Assembly (NCBI RefSeq): GCF_900090205.1
Contig: NZ_LT607802.1
Coordinates: forward strand, 1,720,215-1,784,214
Length of the DNA stretch: 64,000 nt
Direction of reading: 5' to 3'
From: Vogesella sp. LIG4
GTDB taxonomy: Bacteria; Pseudomonadota; Gammaproteobacteria; Burkholderiales; Chromobacteriaceae
The stretch's first letter is position 1, and every line of letters starts with the position of its first letter. The notes beneath the pieces were generated by a model that did not search any database, was not told where the DNA came from, and was given only the letters and a program-made list of their open reading frames with translations. This document shows positions 22,931 through 31,928 of the stretch, piece after piece. Made by a program: the position numbers and the translations under genes.

Positions 22931-23371
22931 ATGAATAAACAAGCGCTGAAGGCATACGGCCAGAAAAGCCTGGAACTGGAAGTGGAGAGTGCGTCGCCGC
23001 ACAAGCTGATCCTGTTGCTGTTCGATGGCGCCATCCAGGCGATCAAGCAGGCGCGCTTTCACATGGAAGGCGGCAACATTCCCGAGAAAGGGCGCCTGAT
23101 CAGCAAGGCGATTGCGATCGTCGATCAGGGGCTGCTGGCCGCCTTGGACCGTCAGGCTGGCGGTGAATTGGCTGATAACCTGGCAACGCTGTATATCTAT
23201 TGTTGCGAGCGCCTGTTTGCGGCCAACCTTCATAACGACCCAGCCGCGCTGGACGAGGTGGTGCGCTTGCTGGGCGAGATCAAGGGCGCCTGGGAGGAAA
23301 TCGGCAAGCCGCAAGCAGGCAACGCCGCCGGTGACAGTGGCAAATCCGGGGTGAATTACGGTGCAGCCTGA
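22931..23371 (+). CDS. fliS: Flagellin export chaperone FliS
   Basis: 146 residues. The N terminus (QALKAYGQKSLELEVESASPHKLILLLFDGAI) holds the family motif for flagellin-tail binding, followed by four helices. FliS binds the C terminus of FliC in the cytosol and prevents premature polymerisation. It lies between fliD and fliT in the usual order, and its 3' end overlaps the next frame by 11 bp. The C-terminal 20 residues are Gly/Ala-rich and probably disordered. Confidence 0.93.
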   Translation: MNKQALKAYGQKSLELEVESASPHKLILLLFDGAIQAIKQARFHMEGGNIPEKGRLISKAIAIVDQGLLAALDRQAGGELADNLATLYIYCCERLFAANLHNDPAALDEVVRLLGEIKGAWEEIGKPQAGNAAGDSGKSGVNYGAA

Positions 23372-23681
23372 GCAAGGTTCGCAACCCGCCACCGTGCAGC
23401 AAGCCATTGTCTTGTTGCAGGAGTTGCTTGAACTTGGCAAGCAAGAGCAGTGGGATGTTTTTGCCAGCCGGAGCAAGGCGCTGGCTGCTCTGGATTACCG
23501 CATCATCGCCGCAGGCGAATTGGGGGCCACGCAGGCCGCGCAGTTACAAGCGGATCTCCTGCAGGCTCAGCAGTTGTTGCAGCAGGTGAGCCAGCTGGCA
23601 GAAACGGAGCGCGAGCAGATTATCCGCCATCTGGTGATGATCAGTAACCAGACCAAGCTGAATGCCACCTACGGGCCGTAA
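23361..23681 (+). CDS. fliT: FliT-like flagellar export chaperone
   Basis: 106 residues from a GTG that overlaps the fliS end by 11 bp, so translation is likely coupled. The protein is all helix (AIVLLQELLELGKQEQWDVFASRSKALAALDYRI), with the Leu/Glu spacing and size of FliT-type chaperones for FliD. Sequence conservation in FliT is low, so the assignment relies mainly on position after fliS, length and helical pattern. Confidence 0.75.
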   Translation: MQPEQGSQPATVQQAIVLLQELLELGKQEQWDVFASRSKALAALDYRIIAAGELGATQAAQLQADLLQAQQLLQQVSQLAETEREQIIRHLVMISNQTKLNATYGP

Positions 23682-23773
23682 CCGTTTATCTGCCGTTACG
23701 TTTTCCCCCTGCCACGGCAAGATGGGGATGCTAGATTTCAGAGTGAGCCTAGTTCACTGTCCAGGGGTGTGAG

Positions 23774-24148
23774 ATGGAATACATCGTTTGGGGTCTGGTC
23801 ATCCTTGCCGGCGTGGCTGCCTACCTGCTGTTTCGCGCCTACCGCCGCATCGCTTATCTGGAGTTCAGCCTGCACCACCTGGAAGAGCTGCAACGCCAGG
23901 TCAGCCATCTGCAGCGCGGGCTGCAGGATGTTTCCATGATCGCGCAGCAGCAGCTGCAAACACCGCGCACCTTGCGCAATGGCCAGCCGGTTGCCGCAGG
24001 TGGCAGCGATGCGGCCAGTCCTTACAATCAGGCGATAGAGCTGTTCAAGCGCGGCTTCAGCCCCGCCGATGTCGCCGAGCGCTGCGGCATTTCGCGCAGC
24101 GAGGCCGAGTTGATCCTGTCGCTATATCGCAATAGTTCCACTTCATGA
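23774..24148 (+). CDS. DUF2802 protein with N-terminal membrane anchor
   Basis: 124 residues. A single N-terminal membrane helix (about 4-22) is followed by a coiled stretch (LEELQRQVSHLQRGLQ), a linker, and a C-terminal helix-turn-helix-like motif (AIELFKRGFSPADVAERCGISRSEAELILSL), which is the DUF2802 region. Such proteins commonly sit in flagellar loci of beta- and gammaproteobacteria; their function is unknown. The stop overlaps the fliK start by 4 bp (ATGA), which indicates coupling. Confidence 0.8.
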   Translation: MEYIVWGLVILAGVAAYLLFRAYRRIAYLEFSLHHLEELQRQVSHLQRGLQDVSMIAQQQLQTPRTLRNGQPVAAGGSDAASPYNQAIELFKRGFSPADVAERCGISRSEAELILSLYRNSSTS

Positions 24149-25479
24149 TCTCTCCCCTGTTACCTGGTACCGGTACGTCGCGCGGTGTGACCGATGCCGG
24201 CACTGCGCAGTTTGCCCAGCAGGGGCGCGCGCAGGGCCGTGCGCTGATCGAAGTCAGCGCCACGCCAGCCAACATGCCGGCAATGAGTGTCGGTGAGCAA
24301 CTGAGTGCCACCGTTGCCGAGCGCTTGCCCGATGGCAAGCTGTCTGCCCTGATCAAGGGTGAGCAGTTCCTGCTCACCCTGCCTGGTGACAACCAGCTCT
24401 CCCCCGGTAGCCAGCTTGCTCTGCGTGTTGCCAGTCAGCAGCCGTTGACGTTTGCACTGCTGGATGTACAGGAACAGGATGCCGCCGCCCGCCTGGCGCT
24501 CAGCCAGGAAGAAACCCCGCTGCAGACCCTGCAGCAACCTGCCAGCAAGCTGCCGTCGTTCCAGGCCGGTGAATGGGTGAATGCCAGGGTGGCGGAGCGC
24601 TTGCCGGATGGCTCGGCGGTGGTGTTGGCCAAGAACGCCGCCTTTACCCTGCAGGCGCCGCCAGGCTCCAAGGCGCTGAATGCCGACCCGCTGCTGCTGC
24701 GCGTACGCAGCACCGACCCGGTGGTCAGCTTTGTGCAGGTGGCGCTGGAGCATGAGCCGGACCTGAGCAAGTCGACCCCGGTATCGCTGAGCGATGCCAC
24801 CCGCTATCTCAGCTCGCTGTTGCAGGCCGCCGGGCCGCAGCCGGGCAGCCGGCAGTCGGCGACCGCCGCGGCGGTGGCCAATGCCTACGCGCCCGATGGC
24901 AAGCAGGTGGCCGCCGGCAGCAAGGCGCTGCTGCAGGACCCGTCGCAACCGGGCCTGGCGCATACCGACTCCCTGCGCCAGACCGTGGAAAAAAGCGGGG
25001 TATTTTACGAAGCACATCAGAAGGCCTGGGTGGATGGCAGGCTGTCGCTGGAGGAGCTGCGGCAGGAGCCGCAGGCCAGAATCGGCGACAGCGCCGGCAG
25101 GCATGGCGAAGTAGGCCAGCTGGTGCAGCGCCAGCTGGACACGCTGGAGCAGCGCCAGTTTGTCTACAATGGCCTGGCTTGGCCCGGCCAGCAGGTGCAA
25201 TGGCAGATCCAGGCCGACGACACACAGGAGCGCGAGGCCAGCGGCAAGGAGGAAATGCGCGCCTGGCACACCCAGCTCAATCTGCAGCTGCCGGCACTGG
25301 GCGGCTTGGCTGCAAGGCTGCGCATGGTGGGCAACCAGGTGCAGGTAGTGTTCAATACCGACAGTGATGCTACCGGCTCGCTGATCGACGCGAATCGGCA
25401 GCAATTGATCGATGCCATGGAAGCGGCTGGCCTGTCCCTGGCAAGCCTGCAGGTAAAGCATGAAACAACAGCATCCTGA
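24145..25479 (+). CDS. fliK: Flagellar hook-length control protein FliK
   Basis: 444 residues. A variable N-terminal part contains two similar blocks (VGEQLSATVAERLPDGK and AGEWVNARVAERLPDG). The C-terminal FliK/Flg_hook domain (about 345-440) runs RMVGNQVQVVFNTDSDATGSLIDANRQQLIDAMEAAGLSL. FliK measures hook length and triggers the FlhB export switch. It overlaps the DUF2802 gene by 4 bp and the FlhB-like gene by 20 bp, so the three form a tight unit. Confidence 0.85.
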   Translation: MISPLLPGTGTSRGVTDAGTAQFAQQGRAQGRALIEVSATPANMPAMSVGEQLSATVAERLPDGKLSALIKGEQFLLTLPGDNQLSPGSQLALRVASQQPLTFALLDVQEQDAAARLALSQEETPLQTLQQPASKLPSFQAGEWVNARVAERLPDGSAVVLAKNAAFTLQAPPGSKALNADPLLLRVRSTDPVVSFVQVALEHEPDLSKSTPVSLSDATRYLSSLLQAAGPQPGSRQSATAAAVANAYAPDGKQVAAGSKALLQDPSQPGLAHTDSLRQTVEKSGVFYEAHQKAWVDGRLSLEELRQEPQARIGDSAGRHGEVGQLVQRQLDTLEQRQFVYNGLAWPGQQVQWQIQADDTQEREASGKEEMRAWHTQLNLQLPALGGLAARLRMVGNQVQVVFNTDSDATGSLIDANRQQLIDAMEAAGLSLASLQVKHETTAS

Positions 25480-25798
25480 CAATCGCCGCTCGGCAGTGGC
25501 GCTGCGCTACCGCGAAGGCGACCGCGCGCCGCAGGTGGTGGCCAAGGGTTATGGCCAGATGGCCGAGCGCATCATCGAGCAGGCCAAGGACGCCGGCGTG
25601 TTCGTGCACGATTCGCCGGAGCTGGTGAACCTGCTGTTGCAGGTGGATCTGGACAGCCACATTCCCCCCGACCTGTATCGCGCGGTGGCGGAAGTGCTGG
25701 CCTTCATTTATTTTCTGGAACAACACGCCAAGGGCGAGCAGGTCAACTTTGCGCAATGGCTGCTCATGCGGCAGCAGCCGGCGGCAGTGCAGCCCTGA
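25460..25798 (+). CDS. FlhB C-terminal-domain homologue (FhlB type)
   Basis: 112 residues resembling only the cytosolic domain of the export-switch protein FlhB. AVALRYREGDRAPQVVAKGYG corresponds to the region just after the FlhB cleavage site, and VHDSPELVNLLLQVDLDSHIPPDLYRAVAEVLAFIY is the conserved C-terminal part. There is no membrane domain and no NPTH cleavage motif. Small stand-alone FlhB-C proteins beside fliK are known in several proteobacteria. The 20-bp overlap with fliK supports a linked role in substrate switching. Confidence 0.85.
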   Translation: MKQQHPDNRRSAVALRYREGDRAPQVVAKGYGQMAERIIEQAKDAGVFVHDSPELVNLLLQVDLDSHIPPDLYRAVAEVLAFIYFLEQHAKGEQVNFAQWLLMRQQPAAVQP

Positions 25799-25829
25799 GC
25801 GCAGCAACAACATTACCCGAGGGGAAACA

Positions 25830-26699
25830 ATGAAAGTCGGTTATATCGGTCTGGGCATCATGGGTGCCCCCTGCGTACGCAACCTGCTCAAGGCCGGGCA
25901 TCAGGTAACGGTATGGGCACGCCGCCAGCCATCGGCGCAGTCGCTGCTGGATGCCGGCGCCGTCTGGGCGGACAGCCCGGCGGCGCTTGCGGCCAACGTT
26001 GACGTGGTGGTGACCAATGTTTCCGACACCGTCGATGTGGAACAGCTGCTGCTGGGCGAGCAGGGCGTGGCGCAAGGCGCCGCCGCCGGGCTGGTGTGCG
26101 TGGACATGAGCACCATCTCGCCGCTGGGCGCGCGCGCCATTGCCGCCCGGCTGGCCGAGCGCGGCATCGATTTTCTGGACTGCCCGGTGTCCGGCGGTGA
26201 AGTCGGCGCCATCAACGGCACGCTCACCATCATGGTGGGCGGCAAGGCCGAGGCGCTGGCCAGGGTGCGCCCGGCGCTGGAGGCGATGGGCAAGACCATC
26301 ACCCACATCGGCGACAGCGGCGCCGGCCAGGTGGCCAAGGCCTGCAACCAGATCGCCGTTGGCGTCGGCATTGCCGCGGTAGCCGAGGTGATGAAGCTGG
26401 CCAAGGCATGCGGCGTGGATCCGGCGCCGGTGCGCGAGGCGCTGCTGGGTGGTTTTGCCGCCAGCCGCGTGCTGGACGTACACGGCCAGCGCATGATCGA
26501 CGACAACTACGCGCCGGGCTTCAAGGCCAAGCTGCATCAGAAGGATATGGGCATCGTGCTGGATACCGCGCACTCGCTGGGCATCCGCCTGCCGGAGGCG
26601 GAGCGCGTCGCCAGGCTGATCGGCGAGCTGGTGCAGGAGGGCGAAGGCGAGCTGGATTCCTCGGCGATTGCCCGCCTGATCTGGGCTGATAACAGCTGA
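25830..26699 (+). CDS. NAD(P)-dependent beta-hydroxyacid dehydrogenase (GarR/MmsB family)
   Basis: 289 residues. The N-terminal Rossmann motif is VGYIGLGIMGAPCVRNLLKAGH. The substrate loop DCPVSGGEVGAINGTL and the catalytic-Lys region GAGQVAKACNQI follow; the latter is the family's signature Lys in GxxxKxxxN. Homologues reduce tartronate semialdehyde or oxidise 3-hydroxyisobutyrate; the exact substrate cannot be read. AGGGGAAAC precedes the ATG. It follows the flagellar genes but is unrelated to them, and a terminator follows. Confidence 0.9.
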   Translation: MKVGYIGLGIMGAPCVRNLLKAGHQVTVWARRQPSAQSLLDAGAVWADSPAALAANVDVVVTNVSDTVDVEQLLLGEQGVAQGAAAGLVCVDMSTISPLGARAIAARLAERGIDFLDCPVSGGEVGAINGTLTIMVGGKAEALARVRPALEAMGKTITHIGDSGAGQVAKACNQIAVGVGIAAVAEVMKLAKACGVDPAPVREALLGGFAASRVLDVHGQRMIDDNYAPGFKAKLHQKDMGIVLDTAHSLGIRLPEAERVARLIGELVQEGEGELDSSAIARLIWADNS

Positions 26700-26720
26700 G
26701 CCGGCGCACCTCGCCGCACA

Positions 26721-26744
26721 AGGCCGCCCCCGGGCGGCTTTTTT
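26721..26744 (+). terminator. Terminator after the 25830 dehydrogenase gene
   Basis: GCCGCC pairs with GGCGGC around CCCG, followed by six T. Confidence 0.8.
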
Positions 26745-26899
26745 CATGGCTGGCGTGAGTAAAGCAGGCAATCAGCCAGCCCCTGCAGCCATGAAGCAGC
26801 ACGCTCACCGTGCTTGCTGGTGTTGCGCGGGATGACACCGGGCAGGAATGCCTGCGGCGCCTGATCTGGCGACGAAACTGTGATGCAGCAAAGGGGAGG

Positions 26900-27430
26900 C
26901 TAGGCGAGGGTGTTGACGATGCTGCCGTTGCTCATGTTCTGCACCGCCTCGCCGGCCAGCGCGGGGTTGCCTTGCAGCACACGGCTCCATTGGCTGTTCA
27001 ACTGGGTGCCGGACACGCTGTTGTCCAGCAGCTGTGACAGCAGGCTGGCATCGCTCGACGAAGTGCTGCCGTCGCTACTGCTCGCCGCTGTTGCCGTGCT
27101 GGCATCGGCGGCGATGACGCCGCTATCCGTACTGTTTGCCGCCGTATCGGTGGCCTGGCCGGCGCTGGCACTGAGCAGGCCGCCTTGCAGATTGCCTGCC
27201 TGGGTGAAGCTGTCCAGCAGGCCGGCGGCGTTGTAGCTTGCCGCATCGGGGCTGATGCTGCCGCCGGTCAGCGTCACTACCGTGCTGGCATCTGCGGCCA
27301 ACTGTACCGCCTGGTCTACCAGCGAGGTGGAGGCATTGGCGGAGGTCGGCACCGGCGAGGCCTGCACGCCGCCATTGGCATAGGCGCTGCTTGCCAGATT
27401 CAACTGGACCAGTTGCGAAACAGTAGCCAT
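26900..27430 (-). CDS. Hypothetical Ala/Ser/Thr-rich protein
   Basis: 176 residues with no recognised domain. The N terminus (MATVSQLVQLNLASSAYANG) is mildly amphipathic and not a typical signal peptide. Residues 85-130 are almost only Ala, Ser, Thr and Asp. The C-terminal 45 residues (LLSQLLDNSVSGTQLNSQWS ... NMSNGSIVNTLA) look folded. The composition resembles exported flagellar or type III substrates, and the flagellar block ends about 1.1 kb away; a role in motility is only a guess. A TATAAT box lies about 32 nt upstream of the start, at 27462-27467 on the minus strand. Confidence 0.6.
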   Translation of the reverse strand: MATVSQLVQLNLASSAYANGGVQASPVPTSANASTSLVDQAVQLAADASTVVTLTGGSISPDAASYNAAGLLDSFTQAGNLQGGLLSASAGQATDTAANSTDSGVIAADASTATAASSSDGSTSSSDASLLSQLLDNSVSGTQLNSQWSRVLQGNPALAGEAVQNMSNGSIVNTLA

Positions 27431-27857
27431 GGCGGCCGCCTCCGGATTCCCGACCCTCCGGATTATAGGTTTGCCACCGGCAAGCCATTGCTTTCAGTTG
27501 TTGCCATGTATGAAGCCGTGGCCAGGCCGCGGGTTTATGTACGCTTGCTGCTGCCTGGAGGCATGTAACGGGTCAGGGGCGCAAGGCTTGGCCGACAGGG
27601 CATCGAACAACGTGCTTGCGAGTACCGGCGAAACAGGGACTTTGTAACGTCAAGCAGGGAGACTGCCGGCCGGTCTGAACACGCGCCGCGCCAGGAGCCT
27701 TCGCCCGGCAAGGGCAGCAGGCCAAGTGTTAACAGAGCTTAAGCAGCAATTGGCTGCATATATTTGCAAACAACTCCAGGTGCTACGCACTTGGCGGCTC
27801 CTGTAGCTTGATCCCAGGCATCCGCCTCATCACTAGCTGACGACAGGAATAAGCAAT
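27431..27857. other. Intergenic region, promoters only
   Basis: About 430 bp between divergent genes. On the minus strand, near 27462-27490, a TATAAT box is preceded by TGGCTTGCCGGTGGCA. The latter has the GG-N10-GC spacing of a sigma-54 site but departs from its consensus, so I do not call it. No RNA gene, long hairpin or repeat is visible in the remainder. Confidence 0.5.
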
Positions 27858-28205
27858 ATGAAAAAATCTGGCCGCATCACCTTTCTCTCCACCGGCGTGC
27901 TGCTGCTGTGCGGCGGCATGATCAGCGTTGCCCATGCCGAAGAAACGCAATGGCAGAAAACGCACCCGCGCCGCAACGAGGTGAACCAGCGTCTGCACAA
28001 GCAGAACACGCGCATCGACAAACTGGAAGCCAAGGACAAGATCAGCCCCGCCGAGGCGCGCAAGCTGCATCGCGAAGACAAGAACATCCGTCAGCAGGAA
28101 CGGGACATGGCCAAACTGAATCATGGCCATCTCACCAAGCAGGAACAGAAAACCCTGAACCAGGAAGAAAATCAGGTTAACCAGCAGATCAAGAGCGGCA
28201 GCTGA
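27858..28205 (+). CDS. Small periplasmic hypothetical protein
   Basis: 115 residues. A signal peptide (MKKSGRITFLSTGVLLLCGGMISVAHA) is cut after Ala27. The mature part is short, highly charged and helical (HPRRNEVNQRLHKQNTRIDK ... LTKQEQKTLNQEENQVNQQI). It resembles a widespread family of uncharacterised secreted proteins in proteobacteria that carry the Arg-Arg-x-Glu-Val-Asn and KQEQKTLNQ segments. Function is unknown. AGGAATAAGCAAT precedes the ATG. It is convergent with yicC. Confidence 0.8.
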   Translation: MKKSGRITFLSTGVLLLCGGMISVAHAEETQWQKTHPRRNEVNQRLHKQNTRIDKLEAKDKISPAEARKLHREDKNIRQQERDMAKLNHGHLTKQEQKTLNQEENQVNQQIKSGS

Positions 28206-28302
28206 TACCTCGGGTGGAAGGATGGCATTGCTGCGAGGTAGCTCTGCAGCAGACGACGAGCCGTTAGCCGCCCCGACTGGTCACGTGCTTGCCAATAAAT
28301 GC

Positions 28303-28328
28303 AAAAAGCCCCGGCTGGCGGGGCTTTT
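28303..28328. terminator. Bidirectional terminator between the 27858 gene and yicC
   Basis: AAAGCCCC pairs with GGGGCTTT around GGCTGG, with A and T tracts on either side. It can serve both convergent genes. Confidence 0.8.
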
Positions 28329-28345
28329 GCATACTTGCGCGGCGC

Positions 28346-29212
28346 TTATTCCACGTTCTGGATCTGCTCGCGCATCTGCTCGATCAGCACCTTCAGCTCG
28401 ACGGAAGCCTGGGTGGTGTCGGTGGATACCGACTTGGAGCCCAGGGTGTTGGCTTCGCGGTTGAGTTCCTGCATCAGGAAGTCCAGGCGCTTGCCGACCT
28501 GGCCGCCGGTCTTCAGGATGCGACGCACTTCGGTCAGGTGGGTGGTGAGGCGTTCCAGTTCCTCGTCCACGTCGATCTTCTGTGCGAACAGTGCGAATTC
28601 CTGCTTCAGGCGGTCGTCGTCCACATTGCCCAGCGCTTCCTGCAGGCGTGCGGCCAACTTATTGCGATAGGCTTCCAGGATCTGCGGCAGCTTGGGCTTG
28701 ACCGCGCCGACGATGGTTTCCATGGCGGCGATGCGGTCGAGCAGGATGTTGGACAGCTTGTGGCCTTCGCGGCCGCGGGTGGCGCGAAAATCCTCAAGTA
28801 CCGCGCCAAGGCCGTCGATACACAGTTGCTGCAGCGCTTCCGGCGGCAGCGAATTGGACTTGAGCACGCCAGGCCAGCGCAGCACTTCGCCCATGCCCAG
28901 GTCGCGGATGCCCGGCGACAGGGTGCGGACTTCTTCGCACACCGCCAGCAGGCGTGTTACGGTGTCGCGGTTGAGTTCCAGCTGCGGGGTGTCGTCGGTA
29001 GTCTGGTTCAGACCGATGCGGCACTCGACCTTGCCGCGCGTCACGCGGCCGGCGATCAGTTCGCGCAATTGTGGTTCAATGATGCGCAGCTCTTCCGGCA
29101 GACGCATCTGCACGTCGAGGTAGCGGTGGTTCACCGCGCGCAGTTCGATGGACATCAGGCCGCCCGGGAACTCGCGGGAGGTGGAGGCAAAGCCTGTCAT
29201 GCTGAGAATCAT
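28346..29212 (-). CDS. yicC: YicC family endoribonuclease
   Basis: 288 residues beginning MILSMTGFASTSREF, the family N terminus. The region NHRYLDVQMRLPEELR and the C-terminal block LDFLMQELNREANTLGSKS are hallmarks of YicC (YicC_N plus DUF1732). E. coli YicC (287 residues) is linked to RNA decay as an endoribonuclease. The start follows TGGAG; the frame remains open a further 32 codons upstream but without family similarity. It is divergent from the kinase gene and lies near rph, a common betaproteobacterial grouping. Confidence 0.93.
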   Translation of the reverse strand: MILSMTGFASTSREFPGGLMSIELRAVNHRYLDVQMRLPEELRIIEPQLRELIAGRVTRGKVECRIGLNQTTDDTPQLELNRDTVTRLLAVCEEVRTLSPGIRDLGMGEVLRWPGVLKSNSLPPEALQQLCIDGLGAVLEDFRATRGREGHKLSNILLDRIAAMETIVGAVKPKLPQILEAYRNKLAARLQEALGNVDDDRLKQEFALFAQKIDVDEELERLTTHLTEVRRILKTGGQVGKRLDFLMQELNREANTLGSKSVSTDTTQASVELKVLIEQMREQIQNVE

Positions 29213-29288
29213 GGTGGGCTCCAGAATGGTAATCGGAAGGATAGGCCCCGAATCGCAATCGTGATCCCGGGGCGGGCACACTATAACA

Positions 29289-30239
29289 ATGGACCGTACA
29301 CAATCCAAGTCACGTTCTCTCGCGCCAGGCAGCCGGCTGGAGGGCTATACCATCGTGCGCGTACTCAGCTCCGGCGGCTTCAGCGAGGTCTACCTGGCGC
29401 TGGACGGGCATGACCGCAAGTACGCGATCAAGGAATACCTGCCGCGCGATATGGTTGGCCGCAGCGATGCCGGCGACGTCACCGTGCTCAACGAGCTGGA
29501 CCGCGAGGTATTCAAGCTGGGGCTGAAGTGCTTTTTCGACGAGGCACGCGTGCTGGCCGACATCCGCCACCCCAACGTGGTGCGGGTGAGCAATTTCTTC
29601 CGCGCCAACCAGACGGTGTACATGGTGATGGATTATGCCGATGGCCGCTCGCTGTCGCGCGAGCTGGAGCTGACCGGCGGCAGCATGCCGGAGGCACGGC
29701 TGCGCGAGCTGTTTGCCGAGCTGATTGCCGGCCTGGAAGAAGTGCACAAGCAGCACCTGCTGCATCTGGACATCAAGCCCGGCAACATCTACCTGTGCCG
29801 CAACGGCGCGCCCATCCTGCTGGATTTCGGCACCGCGCGGCTGGTGAGTTCGCGCAGCAATGCCGCTGCCATGATCACCCCCGGCTACGCCGCGCCGGAG
29901 CAATACCAGGCCAAGGGCCAGCTGGGGCCGTGGACCGATATCTACGGCCTGGGCGCCAGCATGTATCTGGCCATGGGCGGTGGCCGCCTGGCCGCGGCCG
30001 ACGAGCGCATGCGCAACGATACCCTGCCGCCAGCCAGCAAACTGCTGGCCGGGCTGTATTCCCCGCAACTGCTGCAATTGGTGGACCAGTGCCTGGCGCT
30101 GACGCCATCGGCCCGCCCGGCCAGCCTGGGCGAGGTGTGCACACGGCTGCGCAGCCCCTACCAGGCGGTGGCGCCGGCCACCCGCTCCGGGCGCTGGTGC
30201 CGCTGGCTGTCCGGCCTGTTCAGGAAGCATTCCGCATGA
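29289..30239 (+). CDS. Hanks-type serine/threonine protein kinase
   Basis: 316 residues. The kinase elements are visible: Gly-rich loop LSSGGFSEVY (26-35), ATP-binding Lys48 in YAIKEY, helix-C Glu85 in FFDEARVL, catalytic loop HLDIKPGN (159-166) and DFG at 179-181. There is no clear membrane segment; the tail RSGRWCRWLSGLFRKH is amphipathic and could touch the membrane. The PP2C phosphatase start overlaps this stop (ATGA), so the two are co-translated as a writer/eraser pair. Their target is not visible. Confidence 0.92.
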   Translation: MDRTQSKSRSLAPGSRLEGYTIVRVLSSGGFSEVYLALDGHDRKYAIKEYLPRDMVGRSDAGDVTVLNELDREVFKLGLKCFFDEARVLADIRHPNVVRVSNFFRANQTVYMVMDYADGRSLSRELELTGGSMPEARLRELFAELIAGLEEVHKQHLLHLDIKPGNIYLCRNGAPILLDFGTARLVSSRSNAAAMITPGYAAPEQYQAKGQLGPWTDIYGLGASMYLAMGGGRLAAADERMRNDTLPPASKLLAGLYSPQLLQLVDQCLALTPSARPASLGEVCTRLRSPYQAVAPATRSGRWCRWLSGLFRKHSA

Positions 30240-31069
30240 AGTTTGCCATTGCTGCCGAATCGCGCGTGGGTGCACGCGAGCACAACGAAGACCGCATGGG
30301 CGTGATCTGGTCCGAACAGTCGCTGCTGCTGGTGGTGGCCGACGGCATGGGCGGGCACGAATACGGCGAAATCGCGGCTCAGATCGCGGTGGATGTGTTC
30401 ATGGAGAACTTCCGCCGCTCCGCCCGCCCGCACCTGATGCGGCCGGTACCCTTCCTGATGCGGGTCATACGCGAGGCGCACGAGGCGATTCAGGCGCAGG
30501 CCCTGCAGGGCCGGCTGCAGGACGTGCCCAGCACCACGCTGGTGGCGGCGCTGGTCCAGGACGACAAGCTGTACGCGGTGCATGCCGGCGATTCACGGCT
30601 GTACCTGCTGCAGGACAATCGCCTGCGTTTTCGCAGCCACGACCACAGCCAGGTGCAGCGGCTGGTGGACAGCGGCCAGATTACCGAAAAGGAAGCGCAG
30701 AGCTACCCGGGGCGCAACCGCATCTACAGTTGCCTGGGCGGCGTGCTCAATCCGGAATTCGACGTGGTGGAAGGCATCGTACTGACCGGCGGCGAGACCC
30801 TGCTGCTGTGTTCGGACGGCCTGTGGGGGCCGATGCTGGACGAGGAGATCAGCCGTATCTTCCTGGGGCGGGAGCCGCAGCTGGTGTTGCCGGCGCTGAT
30901 GAACGTGGCGGAAAAGCGCGCCGGCCCCGGCTGCGACAATCTGACCGGCATCGCCGTGACGTTGCTGGCCGACCGTGACTTCATACCCGGCCGCGAAGGC
31001 TATATCGACAGCAGCCAGGTGCCACTGGCCGGCTTCGAGCAGCTGCCGGCGGCGCATCTGGAGCGGTAA
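30236..31069 (+). CDS. PP2C-family serine/threonine phosphatase
   Basis: 277 residues. The metal-binding motifs of PP2C are present: HNEDR (16-20), [13 protein letters not shown] (33-45), [17 protein letters not shown] and the final [10 protein letters not shown]. It should remove phosphates placed by the kinase whose stop codon it overlaps. There is no membrane segment. rph follows 46 nt downstream with its own ribosome site. Confidence 0.92.
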   Translation: MKFAIAAESRVGAREHNEDRMGVIWSEQSLLLVVADGMGGHEYGEIAAQIAVDVFMENFRRSARPHLMRPVPFLMRVIREAHEAIQAQALQGRLQDVPSTTLVAALVQDDKLYAVHAGDSRLYLLQDNRLRFRSHDHSQVQRLVDSGQITEKEAQSYPGRNRIYSCLGGVLNPEFDVVEGIVLTGGETLLLCSDGLWGPMLDEEISRIFLGREPQLVLPALMNVAEKRAGPGCDNLTGIAVTLLADRDFIPGREGYIDSSQVPLAGFEQLPAAHLER

Positions 31070-31115
31070 CACCCCCCATGCGCTAGAATGCCCCCTTTTT
31101 GTTTGGAGACGAGCC

Positions 31116-31832
31116 ATGCGAGCAGACAATCGGGCAGCCGATGCCTTGCGCAACGTACGACTGACCCGTCATTACACCAAGCACGCCGAAGGTTCGGTGC
31201 TGGTGGAGTTTGGCGATACCAAGGTGATCTGCACGGCTTCGGTGGAAGAAAGCGTGCCGCCGTTCCTGAAAGGCAAGGGCCAGGGCTGGGTGACCGCCGA
31301 GTACGGCATGCTGCCGCGCTCCACCGGCAGCCGCATGCGCCGTGAAGCGGCCAGCGGCAAGCAGTCCGGCCGTACCCAGGAGATCCAGCGCCTGATCGGC
31401 CGCAGCCTGCGCGCGGTGATCGACCTGGAGAAACTCGGCGAGCGCCAGATCCAGATCGATTGCGATGTGATCCAGGCCGATGGCGGTACCCGTACCGCCA
31501 GTATCACCGGTGCTTACGTGGCACTGAGCGATGCCATCGACAAACTGCTGGCCGACGGCAAGCTTGCGGCCAACCCGCTGCGCGACCAGGTGGCGGCGGT
31601 GTCGGTAGGTATCGTGGACGGCGAGCCGTTGCTGGATCTGGACTACGTGGAGGATTCCGGCTGCGAAACCGATATGAACGTGGTGATGACCGGTGTCGGC
31701 CACTTCGTGGAAGTGCAGGGTACGGCGGAGGGTGTGGCGTTCAGCCGCGAGGAAATGAACCGCCTGCTGGATCTGGCGGAAAAGGGCATTGGCGAACTGC
31801 TGCACTTGCAGCGCCAGGCGCGCGCCGGCTGA
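31116..31832 (+). CDS. rph: Ribonuclease PH
   Basis: 238 residues, the usual length, so not the frameshifted K-12 type. It opens [20 protein letters not shown]. Key RNase PH segments are [19 protein letters not shown], the [16 protein letters not shown] region, and [20 protein letters not shown] with the catalytic acidic residues. It trims the 3' ends of tRNA precursors by phosphorolysis. GGAGAC precedes the ATG, and a strong terminator follows. Confidence 0.96.
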   Translation: MRADNRAADALRNVRLTRHYTKHAEGSVLVEFGDTKVICTASVEESVPPFLKGKGQGWVTAEYGMLPRSTGSRMRREAASGKQSGRTQEIQRLIGRSLRAVIDLEKLGERQIQIDCDVIQADGGTRTASITGAYVALSDAIDKLLADGKLAANPLRDQVAAVSVGIVDGEPLLDLDYVEDSGCETDMNVVMTGVGHFVEVQGTAEGVAFSREEMNRLLDLAEKGIGELLHLQRQARAG

Positions 31833-31880
31833 TTGTCATCATGTTTGCCGACTGCAAGTCGGCAAAAACGGTGCGGCAAT

Positions 31881-31909
31881 AAAAAAACGGGCTCAAGAGC
31901 CCGTTTTTT
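31881..31909. terminator. Bidirectional terminator after rph
   Basis: ACGGGCTC and GAGCCCGT pair around a short loop, with seven A before and six T after. It serves rph and the small gene on the other strand. Confidence 0.9.
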
Positions 31910-31928
31910 CATACTTCAAGCTAGCTAA

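Noticed and set aside
27465..27495. A sigma-54-like GG-N10-GC element upstream of the 26900 gene
   Set aside because: The spacing fits but TGGCTTG-N4-TGGCA departs from the consensus in the -12 box, and a TATAAT box lies just beside it, so sigma-70 is the simpler reading.
29289..31832. Kinase-phosphatase-rph group as a novel defence or signalling island
   Set aside because: yicC, kinase, PP2C and rph together are a conserved betaproteobacterial neighbourhood, with no nuclease or toxin partner here.
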